DNA from: JBEVMS01 sp040508515
GTDB lineage: Bacteria; Pseudomonadota; Gammaproteobacteria; Xanthomonadales; Rhodanobacteraceae
DNA length: 5,923 nucleotides
NCBI GenBank assembly: GCA_040508515.1
Contig: JBEVMS010000115.1
Location: 1-5,923 of the forward strand
Direction of reading: 5' to 3'
Shown here one piece after another: positions 1 through 5,923 of the stretch. Position 1 is the first letter of the stretch; every line of letters starts with the position of its first letter. The notes below the pieces were generated by a model. That model did no database searches and was not told where the DNA came from. It saw only the letters and a program-made list of their open reading frames with translations. The position numbers and the translations under genes are program-made.

Positions 1-931
<931 letters not shown>

Positions 932-937
932 GGGTGA

Positions 938-942
938 CTCCT
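938..942 (-). promoter_or_regulatory. Ribosome binding site of the aldo/keto reductase
   Basis: On the minus strand AGGAG is followed by six bases (TCACCC) and then ATG at 931. This near-consensus Shine-Dalgarno site at good spacing fixes the start of the reductase and implies independent translation initiation, not coupling to an upstream gene. Confidence 0.8.
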
Positions 943-1029
943 GACGGTTGCGAAGAGAACGGTGGCGTCCGCAAGGCAGCGACGCGACAAGCCTCCGAGT
1001 GTACGGCCAAAGAAGGTTATGCCGAGATC

Positions 1030-1071
1030 AAAAAACGCGCCGGATCGTGCGGTTCACCGCGAAAACGGCGC
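1030..1071 (-). terminator. Putative intrinsic terminator downstream of lpxK
   Basis: On the minus strand GCGCCG (1071-1066) can pair with CGGCGC (1042-1037), and one base later a run of six T follows (1035-1030). The 23-base loop contains a second small stem, GCGG/CCGC (1060-1057 with 1052-1049) closed by a tetraloop, so the structure is compound rather than a single tight hairpin. It lies about 225 bases beyond the lpxK stop and about 100 bases before the reductase ATG, which fits an end for the exbB-exbD-msbA-lpxK transcript. The T tract is the strongest part of the evidence; the short outer stem and large loop make the call tentative. Confidence 0.5.
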
Positions 1072-1295
1072 CTCCACGACGGCACGCACTCATCGTGCGA
1101 GACAGGCAATGGCCTTGCATCCGGGGCTAAAAGACGAGAGACATGGCGCGGCCGGAGTGTCAGCGTCAATGCAAGACCCTTCATCGGCGGCGTCAGACAC
1201 GATTCGAGCAACACGAGGGATGTGAGCGATTCGCGCGGTCGCAGCAACCGTGGCTGGCGACGCATCCCATTGCGACGACGACCAAGCGTTGGCGA

Positions 1296-2282
1296 TCAAT
1301 CTTTTGGGGCGAGCCGACGCAGTTGATCATCCACGTCCTGGTAGAACGACACCGGCAGGCACGCCTGTACGGGAAGGCTCCACCAGTGCGGTCTGGCCAA
1401 CGCGATGCATTTGATCGCGTCCTTCTCGGTCATCAACAAAGGACGGCCATCGTCGAAGGTGAAATCATCGATCACGTAGGCATGGTGATCGGGAAAAGGG
1501 AACCCTTGCGTCAGCAATCCATGCGCCGCCAGCGTGTGGAAAAAACGCTCCGGATGCCCGATCGCCGCCACCGCGTTGACGGCTTGGCCGCGCAATGCCG
1601 TCAGCGGTTTGCGCAAGCCACCCTGAAGCTGGCGCAGCGCATCGCCATGCAACGACATCGCCACCTCGCCATCAGCCGGAGTGCCGCCGTTGCACACTCG
1701 CCATTGCACGCATTCCAGTCGATCGAGCGGCTCGCGCAGCGGCCCGGCCGGCAATAGGCGCCGATTGCCGAAGCGCCGCGCGCCGTCGATCACGCAGATT
1801 TCCAGATCGCGCGCCAACCGGTAGTGCTGTAAACCGTCGTCGGCGATCAAGACATCGCAACCCTGCTCCACCAGCAACGCGGCCGCGGCGGGTCGATCGC
1901 GCCCCACGGCCACCGGTATGCCGCTGGCATGGATCAGGCAGGGTTCGTCGCCATAGCGGGCCGGATCAGGGTGTGCATCCAACAGCACCGGGCCTTTCTC
2001 GGTGCCGCCGTAGCCCCGGCTGACCACGCCGGGCCGCCAGCCGCGTTCGCGCAATTGGGCAGCCAACGCGATGGTCAACGGCGTTTTTCCCGTGCCGCCA
2101 ACGCTGATATTGCCGACCACCAGCACCGGTACTGGCAGCCGCACGCTGCGCAGCCAGCCGCGCCGATAGCACAGCCGGCGCAGCGTGCTTAGCCATCCAT
2201 ACATCCAGGCCAATGGCGCGGTCCACCACGGTGCCTTGCCCTGCCCGTACCAGCTAGCCTGCAAGGCCTCGACCCTACGCAT
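1296..2282 (-). CDS. lpxK: Tetraacyldisaccharide 4'-kinase LpxK
   Basis: Inner-membrane-associated lipid A kinase: transfers the gamma-phosphate of ATP to the 4' position of tetraacyldisaccharide-1-phosphate, giving lipid IVA, the sixth step of the Raetz pathway. The protein is 328 residues, normal for LpxK. An N-terminal hydrophobic/amphipathic segment (about 17-36) would anchor it to the membrane. Family motifs in order: glycine-rich P-loop GNISVGGTGKTP (57-68, with Lys66 and Thr67), SRGYGG (88-93), GDEP (111-114), DDGLQH (148-153), IGHPERFF (241-248), FPDHHAY (263-269, with the conserved DHH) and MTEKDAIK (284-291). It starts with ATG two bases after the msbA stop (TGATCATG); I see no strong Shine-Dalgarno site, so translation is probably coupled to msbA. 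It is the last gene of the cluster. In several gammaproteobacteria a small Trm112-like gene and kdsB follow lpxK; neither is present before the next gene here. Assignment is very sure. Confidence 0.97.
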   Translation of the reverse strand: MRRVEALQASWYGQGKAPWWTAPLAWMYGWLSTLRRLCYRRGWLRSVRLPVPVLVVGNISVGGTGKTPLTIALAAQLRERGWRPGVVSRGYGGTEKGPVLLDAHPDPARYGDEPCLIHASGIPVAVGRDRPAAAALLVEQGCDVLIADDGLQHYRLARDLEICVIDGARRFGNRRLLPAGPLREPLDRLECVQWRVCNGGTPADGEVAMSLHGDALRQLQGGLRKPLTALRGQAVNAVAAIGHPERFFHTLAAHGLLTQGFPFPDHHAYVIDDFTFDDGRPLLMTEKDAIKCIALARPHWWSLPVQACLPVSFYQDVDDQLRRLAPKD

Positions 2283-2284
2283 GA

Positions 2285-4066
2285 TCAGTCCGCCGCAGTG
2301 ACCGCGACGGAGTCGTGGAACTGCATACGGTGCAGCGCGGCGTAGTGCCCTTGCATCGCCAGCAGCGTGGTGTGGTTGCCGCGCTCGATGATCCGCCCGG
2401 CGTCCATCACCGCGATCTGATCGGCGTCCTCGATGGTCGACAGCCGATGCGCGATGACCAACGTGGTGCGATCGCGCATTAACCGTTGCAACGCTTGCTG
2501 GATCAGGCGCTCCGATTCGGTGTCCAGCGCGCTGGTCGCTTCGTCTAGAACAAGGATCGGCGCGTTCTTCAAAATGGCACGGGCGATCGCGATGCGCTGG
2601 CGCTGACCGCCGGACAACTGGTTGCCGCCTTCGCCGATCTCGCTGTGGATACCGTTGGGCAACTTGGCGATGAACTCCATCGCATTGGCCGCCTCGGCCG
2701 CTGCCACGATCTGCGCCTCCGTGGCCCCGGCCAGTTCACCGTAGGCGATGTTGTCGGCGACGGTGCCATCGATCAACACCACGCTCTGGCCGACCCAGGC
2801 AATCTGCCGGCGCAACGAGGCGAGACGGTAGTCGCCGATGCCATGGCCGTCCAGCAGGATGTCTCCGCTGCTCGGCGCGTAGAAGCGTGGCAACAGGCTG
2901 ACCAGGCTGGTCTTGCCGCTGCCCGAACGCCCCACCAGCGCGGTGACGGTGCCGGGCGCGCAGTGCAAGTCGATGTCCTGCAGCACGTGGACGTCGGAAT
3001 TGCTGTAAGCGAGCCCGATCTGACGGTAGCGGATGTCGCCGGTGCTGCGTTCAAGCTCGCGGGTGCCGCCGTCCACTTCGGCCGGCGCATCGATGACCGC
3101 GAACAGATCTTCTGCCGCGGTGACGCCGCGCTGGATATCGCCCTGCACATTGGTCAGCCGCTTGAGCGGATTCATCAACCCGGTCATCCCTATGATCACC
3201 TGGGTGAATGTGCCGGCGCTGATGTGCGGCAGCGCCCACGGCCGCGTCGCCAACCAGATGATCATCGCCAGCGCCAGCGCCGCCGTGGTCTGCACCAATA
3301 CCCCGGACAACGCGCCGGTGGAGGTGATCTTGAGGCTGTACTGCGCGGTGCGCTCGGCAACGTCGTCGAAGCGGCGCTGCTCGTTTTTTTGCGCGCCGTA
3401 GATGCGCAGTTCGCGATGGCCTTCCACCGCCTCCTTCACCGCGCTGGCGACGGTGCCCATGGTGTTCTGCATGCGCTTGGAAATGCGCCGGTAGCGTCGG
3501 CTGATCCAGGTCACCACCGCGACCACGGTGGGCACCATGACCAACAGCGCCATGGTCAGATACGCGCTGGCCAGCAGCATGGTGACCACCATGCCGATCA
3601 CCAGGGCGCCGTCCTGCAACACCGACTTGGCCGCGGAGGTGCTGGCCCCGGCGACCTGATCGGACGTATAGGTGATGCGCGAGATCTGCTGGCCGGACGA
3701 TTCGCTGCCGAAGAACGGCACCGGCAGGCGCAAGTAACTGGCGAACACGTGCTTGCGCATGTCCTGCACCACGCCACGGCTGAGCACACCCAGCCCGTAG
3801 TCGGCAAAATACGAAGCCACGCCGCGTACCAGCGCGATCAGCAAGATCAGGATCGGCAGCCAGAAAATCGTGCTGGGGTCTTTCTTGACGAACAAGCCAT
3901 CGATCATCGGCTTGACCAGGCCGACGAACGCGGCCATGCCGGCCGCATCCACGATGATGCCCAGCACGGTGAAGCCGCCGACCCAGCGGTAAGGCAGCAA
4001 GTAGGTCAACAGGCGCCGGTAGACTCGGAACGTTTCGGCCCAGTCGATTTTGCTTTTCTTGCTCAC
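2285..4066 (-). CDS. msbA: Lipid A/LPS flippase MsbA (ABC transporter, ATP-binding and permease)
   Basis: Homodimeric inner-membrane ABC exporter that flips core-lipid A to the periplasmic leaflet with ATP. At 593 residues it is slightly longer than E. coli MsbA (582). The transmembrane domain covers about 20-315, with hydrophobic segments near 30-50, 67-90, 150-172, 173-190, 252-273 and 284-298. The nucleotide-binding domain has every ABC element: Walker A GRSGSGKT (379-386), Q-loop Gln427, signature LSGGQ (484-488), Walker B ILVLDEA (504-510) with Glu509, D-loop SALD (512-515) and switch His540. Its C-terminal LHRMQF (578-583) matches LHKMQF of E. coli MsbA, which favours MsbA over other ABC exporters. 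Lipid-contact residues corresponding to E. coli Arg78 and Lys299 are kept (Arg81, Lys302), but Arg148 is replaced by Gln151. The start is GTG inside GTGA, overlapping the exbD stop by four bases, so translation is probably coupled to exbD. Confidence 0.97.
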   Translation of the reverse strand: MSKKSKIDWAETFRVYRRLLTYLLPYRWVGGFTVLGIIVDAAGMAAFVGLVKPMIDGLFVKKDPSTIFWLPILILLIALVRGVASYFADYGLGVLSRGVVQDMRKHVFASYLRLPVPFFGSESSGQQISRITYTSDQVAGASTSAAKSVLQDGALVIGMVVTMLLASAYLTMALLVMVPTVVAVVTWISRRYRRISKRMQNTMGTVASAVKEAVEGHRELRIYGAQKNEQRRFDDVAERTAQYSLKITSTGALSGVLVQTTAALALAMIIWLATRPWALPHISAGTFTQVIIGMTGLMNPLKRLTNVQGDIQRGVTAAEDLFAVIDAPAEVDGGTRELERSTGDIRYRQIGLAYSNSDVHVLQDIDLHCAPGTVTALVGRSGSGKTSLVSLLPRFYAPSSGDILLDGHGIGDYRLASLRRQIAWVGQSVVLIDGTVADNIAYGELAGATEAQIVAAAEAANAMEFIAKLPNGIHSEIGEGGNQLSGGQRQRIAIARAILKNAPILVLDEATSALDTESERLIQQALQRLMRDRTTLVIAHRLSTIEDADQIAVMDAGRIIERGNHTTLLAMQGHYAALHRMQFHDSVAVTAAD

Positions 4067-4491
4067 TGCGTATCCGTTTTTGAAGGGGTGGTGGCGATCG
4101 ACAGATGGGTAAAGCCAAGCTGACCCAGCGCATCCATCGCCTCGACCACGTTTTGGTGACTGGCCAGGCCATCGGCGCGGATCACCACCTGGCGCGTGTG
4201 ATCGCTGCCGGCCACGCGCGCGATGGCGGCTTTCAAGGGCGCCACACCGGCGCCCAGCACTTCATCGCTGCCGACATAACGATGACCGTCGCGCTCCACG
4301 GTCACGGTGAGCGCCGGTGCCTGCATGTCGCGCTCATCGGCACTGGCCTTGGGCAAATTCACCTGCATGCGGGTGCGTTGCACGAAGGTGGTCGACAGCA
4401 CGAAGAACATCAGCAAGGTCAGCAACACGTCGATCAGCGAGATCACGTTGATCTCGATATCGTCGCGGCGACGGTCTGAACCGATCCGCAT
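4063..4491 (-). CDS. exbD: ExbD/TolR-family biopolymer transport protein
   Basis: Single-span inner-membrane subunit of a proton-driven motor, partner of the ExbB-like protein encoded just upstream. The 142-residue length equals that of ExbD. A short basic cytoplasmic tail (1-12) precedes one transmembrane helix (about 16-36) carrying the essential membrane Asp, here Asp21, equivalent to E. coli ExbD Asp25. A linker with the conserved VNLP (44-47) leads to a periplasmic domain of ExbD/TolR fold, with VVIRAD (101-106) and a helix VVEAMDALGQLGF (114-126). The usual NVTP before the membrane Asp reads NVIS (15-18), a deviation from classic ExbD/TolR. Start: ATG at 4491, with GAGGG at 4502-4506 inside the end of exbB, spacing 10. 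The gene begins six bases after the exbB stop and overlaps msbA by four bases. The family is sure; whether it serves a TonB system or LPS export cannot be told from sequence. Confidence 0.93.
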   Translation of the reverse strand: MRIGSDRRRDDIEINVISLIDVLLTLLMFFVLSTTFVQRTRMQVNLPKASADERDMQAPALTVTVERDGHRYVGSDEVLGAGVAPLKAAIARVAGSDHTRQVVIRADGLASHQNVVEAMDALGQLGFTHLSIATTPSKTDTQ

Positions 4492-4497
4492 GAGTGC

Positions 4498-5151
4498 TCA
4501 GCCCTCGGTCGCGGTGATGGCGGAGCCACTGCGCCGGGCACGCACCGAGACGGACGTGGTCAGTTCATCGAGCAGCGCCGAGGCCTGTTTCTCCATGTCC
4601 ACCACATAGCCGTTGACGCGCGAGCGGAAATACCGATGCAGTACGTACGCCGGAATCGCCACGATCAGGCCGGTGGCGGTGCATATCAACGCCTCACCGA
4701 TGCCGCCGGCCATCCGGGTGGGATCGGCCATACCGCCGTCCATCACCTGCATGAACATGCGGATCAAGCCGATGACCGTGCCGAGCAAGCCCAGCAAGGG
4801 ACCGATCAGCGCGATCGTGCCCAAGGTATTGAGATAGCGCTCCATCCGATGCACCACATGCCGACCGGTGTCTTCGAGGCGCTCCTTGATCAGCTCGCGC
4901 GACCGGTTGCGCACGGTCAGCGCGGCGGCAAGCAGCTCGCCCAGCGGCGAGCCGGCTTGCAGTTTCTGCAGGTGCGCCGGATCGAGCTGGCCCGAGCGCG
5001 CCCACTGACGCACGTCCTCAGCGAGGCCTGGCGGCAGCACGTTGGCACGGCGCAGCACCCACAAGCGCTCCAGCACGATCGCCAGCGCTAACGCCGAACA
5101 GATCAGAATCGGCAGCATCGCCCAGCCGCCCGCTTTGAGGATTTCCAGCAC
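4498..5151 (-). CDS. exbB: ExbB/TolQ-family proton channel protein (GTG start)
   Basis: Multi-span inner-membrane scaffold of an ExbB-ExbD proton-driven stator. With GTG at 5151 as start the protein has 217 residues. Hydrophobic helices lie at about 10-27, 107-133 and 151-173, with a cytoplasmic loop rich in charged residues between the first two. The MotA/TolQ/ExbB signature is clear: GTIALIGPLLGLLGTVIGL (111-129) and GIGEALICTATGLIVAIPA (150-168). Thr125, Glu153 and Thr158 align with E. coli ExbB Thr148, Glu176 and Thr181, the polar residues lining the channel. I chose GTG because homologues adjoining lpxK in Pseudomonas begin at the equivalent residue, as I recall them (M-x-E-hydrophobic-hydrophobic-K-x-GGW), and because AAGG and GGAG motifs lie upstream with 9 bases between GGAG and GTG. 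An in-frame TTG at 5178 would add nine residues but has no ribosome binding site. First gene of the exbB-exbD-msbA-lpxK operon. Confidence 0.9.
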   Translation of the reverse strand: MLEILKAGGWAMLPILICSALALAIVLERLWVLRRANVLPPGLAEDVRQWARSGQLDPAHLQKLQAGSPLGELLAAALTVRNRSRELIKERLEDTGRHVVHRMERYLNTLGTIALIGPLLGLLGTVIGLIRMFMQVMDGGMADPTRMAGGIGEALICTATGLIVAIPAYVLHRYFRSRVNGYVVDMEKQASALLDELTTSVSVRARRSGSAITATEG

Positions 5152-5160
5152 GTTGATCGA

Positions 5161-5170
5161 CTCCGCCCTT
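5161..5170 (-). promoter_or_regulatory. Ribosome binding site deciding the exbB start
   Basis: The minus strand reads AAGGGCGGAG here, then nine bases (TCGATCAAC) and GTG at 5151. The GGAG core at 5161-5164 is the best Shine-Dalgarno match near the 5' end of exbB, and it lies downstream of the alternative TTG start at 5178, arguing against that longer form. Confidence 0.6.
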
Positions 5171-5184
5171 AGAACCAATGGCGC

Positions 5185-5190
5185 ATGATA
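5185..5190 (-). promoter_or_regulatory. Possible -10 element for the exbB operon
   Basis: TATCAT on the minus strand matches the sigma-70 -10 consensus TATAAT at five of six positions. Transcription would begin near 5178, leaving a leader of about 27 bases before GTG at 5151 with the ribosome binding site in it. No good -35 hexamer is present at 16-18 bases spacing, so this could be an activator-dependent promoter or a chance match. A 5-bp inverted repeat, GGCGC/GCGCC at 5180-5184 and 5194-5198, brackets the hexamer. Confidence 0.4.
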
Positions 5191-5223
5191 ACAGCGCCGC
5201 GCACTGGCACAGTCGGCCCGCGC

Positions 5224-5251
5224 CGCGCCGCATGGGGCGCTCAGCGGCGCG
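5224..5251. repeat. GC-only 8-bp inverted repeat
   Basis: CGCGCCGC (5224-5231) is the exact reverse complement of GCGGCGCG (5244-5251), separated by 12 bases. The stem would be very stable, but no T tract follows on the minus strand, and on the plus side only a scattered T-rich stretch follows (about 5257-5266). It lies about 35 bases upstream of the -10-like hexamer of exbB. It could help end receptor transcription, be a regulator site, or be a by-product of high GC content. Confidence 0.35.
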
Positions 5252-5414
5252 CGGCGTGTTCGTTTAACCCCACAGTACCCCCGGCGCGCTTGGCGCGGGC
5301 AGTCGCTACCGAGCAGGCCTTGTCCGCCGGGCGCGCGCCACTGCCATTGACCGCGCCCCGCCCTGCCAGTGCTTTGTCAGGCCCAGTGCGTTGGAGTGTC
5401 ATGAAGACCGACGA

Positions 5415-5438
5415 GGGAACCGGCTATGCGCCGGTCCC
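5415..5438 (-). terminator. Hairpin after the TonB-dependent receptor, possible terminator
   Basis: The arms GGGAACCGGC (5415-5424) and GCCGGTCCC (5430-5438) pair over nine base pairs with one bulged A and a five-base loop. The structure begins 20 bases beyond the receptor stop on the minus strand, the usual place for a transcription terminator. After the hairpin the minus strand has only scattered T (TCGTCGGTCTTC), not a uniform tract, so it could be a weak intrinsic terminator or a 3'-end stabilising stem used with Rho. Confidence 0.45.
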
Positions 5439-5458
5439 GCCAGATGCCGGATGATTCA

Positions 5459-5923
5459 CTACACCCCAAAGTCGTAGCCGAACTCCAGATACATCGCGCG
5501 GCCCAGCGCGTTGTAATCGGTCACATCGAAATACGGCCAATCCCCATAGGTGGGATCGCTGGGCGGACGCTTGTTGGCCAGGTTGTTGACCACTAGCGAA
5601 ATGGAGGCGTGCGGCGTCGCCCGATAATTTATCGTCGCGTTGAAGGTGGTCCACGGCCCGATGTTCTTCTCGGTGCCGATGTGGTTCCAGGTTCGCCCAT
5701 TGCGTAGCCCGTAGAGCGTGCTGCTGAAGCGGCCCAGGTTCCAGGTCACTGATCCACTGAGCCGGCTCTTGAACTCGTTGGAATTGGCGCAGCACAGATA
5801 ATTGGTGGTCGGGTCGCCGTCCTTTTGCCGGTAGGTGTGCTTGAGCGCGTCGTAGTAGTCGGCGCTGAACAGGAACTTGCCGATCGAGGCGGTATCCAGC
5901 CGATAATTGAGGCTGGACTGGAT
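5459..5923 (-). CDS. TonB-dependent outer-membrane receptor, C-terminal part only
   Basis: The frame is open from the right edge to TAG at 5459-5461 and gives the last 154 residues of a protein whose start is outside the window. The visible part alternates amphipathic beta strands (IQSSLNYRLDT, KFLFSADYY, SRLSGSVTWNLGRF, TFNATINYR, ASISLVVNNLANKRPP) with polar loops, as in the distal barrel of TonB-dependent receptors. Asn-Leu-x-Asn-Lys-x-Pro-Pro followed by Tyr, Pro-Tyr-Phe-Asp, Tyr-Asn, Gly-Arg and a final strand YLEFGYDFGV is the typical receptor ending; xanthomonads carry many such paralogues. Substrate cannot be inferred without the plug domain. A loop holds adjacent cysteines (LCCANSNEF). 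The last residue is Val rather than the usual Phe. It lies upstream of exbB on the same strand but is separated by 307 bases with hairpins, so joint transcription is doubtful. Confidence 0.88.
   Translation of the reverse strand: MQSSLNYRLDTASIGKFLFSADYYDALKHTYRQKDGDPTTNYLCCANSNEFKSRLSGSVTWNLGRFSSTLYGLRNGRTWNHIGTEKNIGPWTTFNATINYRATPHASISLVVNNLANKRPPSDPTYGDWPYFDVTDYNALGRAMYLEFGYDFGV

Larger units (their letters stand above)
932..1295. other. Intergenic region between lpxK and the aldo/keto reductase
   Basis: This 364-base gap holds no gene I can support. Open frames exist on both strands (for example 1017-1265 minus and 934-1326 plus), but they overlap each other, lack a Shine-Dalgarno site, are arginine-rich and resemble no family I know, as expected of random GC-rich DNA. 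The visible structure is a hairpin followed by a T tract at 1030-1071 (minus strand), described separately, and a short 5-bp inverted repeat GCACG/CGTGC at 1082-1098. The promoter of the reductase should lie between about 945 and 1030; I see only weak -10-like matches there (TACACT on the minus strand) and no convincing -35, so I do not call one. Confidence 0.7.
5152..5458. other. Intergenic region between the TonB receptor and exbB
   Basis: A 307-base gap without a supported gene. It holds, in minus-strand reading order, a hairpin after the receptor stop (5415-5438), a GC-only inverted repeat (5224-5251), a -10-like hexamer (5185-5190) and the exbB ribosome binding site. An open frame on the plus strand at 5185-5454 is rich in Ala, Pro and Arg, resembles no family I know and spans all these signals, so I treat it as chance. 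The change from the receptor to the LPS-related operon probably marks a transcription unit boundary. Confidence 0.6.

Noticed and set aside
1017..1265. Possible 82-residue gene in the lpxK-reductase gap (minus strand)
   Set aside because: No Shine-Dalgarno site, Arg/Leu-rich composition, and it runs through the terminator-like hairpin.
1143..1757. A 204-codon plus-strand open frame over the lpxK 3' end
   Set aside because: It is antisense to lpxK motifs; the product is Arg/Gln-rich without a recognisable domain and lacks a ribosome binding site.
2645..4123. A 492-codon open frame on the plus strand opposite msbA
   Set aside because: It is antisense to a gene with full MsbA motifs; its translation is rich in His, Gln, Ala and Gly with no recognisable domain, as expected from GC-biased third codon positions.
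3051..4172. A 373-codon minus-strand open frame overlapping msbA and exbD in another frame
   Set aside because: It is Arg/Gly/His-rich with no family motifs and conflicts with two well-supported genes.
5185..5454. Possible 89-residue gene on the plus strand in the receptor-exbB gap
   Set aside because: Ala/Pro/Arg-rich without motifs, and it spans hairpins and the likely exbB promoter.
5459..5923. Receptor plus ExbB/ExbD as a dedicated TonB uptake locus
   Set aside because: No tonB is present, hairpins and a 307-base gap separate the receptor from exbB, while exbBD is overlapped with msbA; adjacency alone does not support a shared uptake system.

Overview
The window reads as chromosomal DNA of a GC-rich gammaproteobacterium, most likely in the order Xanthomonadales (Lysobacterales). 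This is inferred from three things: the gene order exbB-exbD-msbA-lpxK, a neighbouring TonB-dependent receptor whose C-terminus looks like the xanthomonad type, and protein sequences that align well to gammaproteobacterial MsbA, LpxK, ExbB and ExbD. I cannot name a genus. Every gene I can support lies on the minus strand, so the region reads from right to left.

Layout from high to low coordinates: (1) 5459-5923, the last 154 residues of a TonB-dependent outer-membrane receptor, cut by the right edge, with a hairpin just after its stop; (2) 5152-5458, a gap with GC-rich inverted repeats and a plausible -10 element close to exbB; (3) 4498-5151 exbB-like, 4063-4491 exbD-like, 2285-4066 msbA and 1296-2282 lpxK, packed with spacings of +6, -4 and +2 nucleotides and so almost certainly one operon; (4) 932-1295, a gap holding a terminator-like hairpin with a six-T tract and no convincing gene; (5) 1-931, an aldo/keto reductase whose C-terminal end runs off the left edge.

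The four-gene block belongs to lipopolysaccharide biogenesis at the inner membrane. LpxK adds the 4'-phosphate to the lipid A precursor, and MsbA flips the finished lipid A-core across the membrane using ATP. The ExbB/ExbD pair is a proton-driven stator of the ExbBD/TolQR/MotAB class. Its fusion into this operon, with no tonB or tolA visible, suggests a function linked to LPS export or envelope energisation rather than ordinary iron uptake, but that link is inference. The aldo/keto reductase has its own ribosome binding site behind a putative terminator and is probably a separate unit.

Points most worth checking: the exbB start is probably GTG at 5151 rather than the upstream TTG at 5178; MsbA carries Gln at the position of E. 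coli Arg148, one of the basic residues reported to contact LPS; and an ExbBD motor is translationally linked to the LPS flippase. I saw no mobile element, CRISPR array, tRNA or rRNA.
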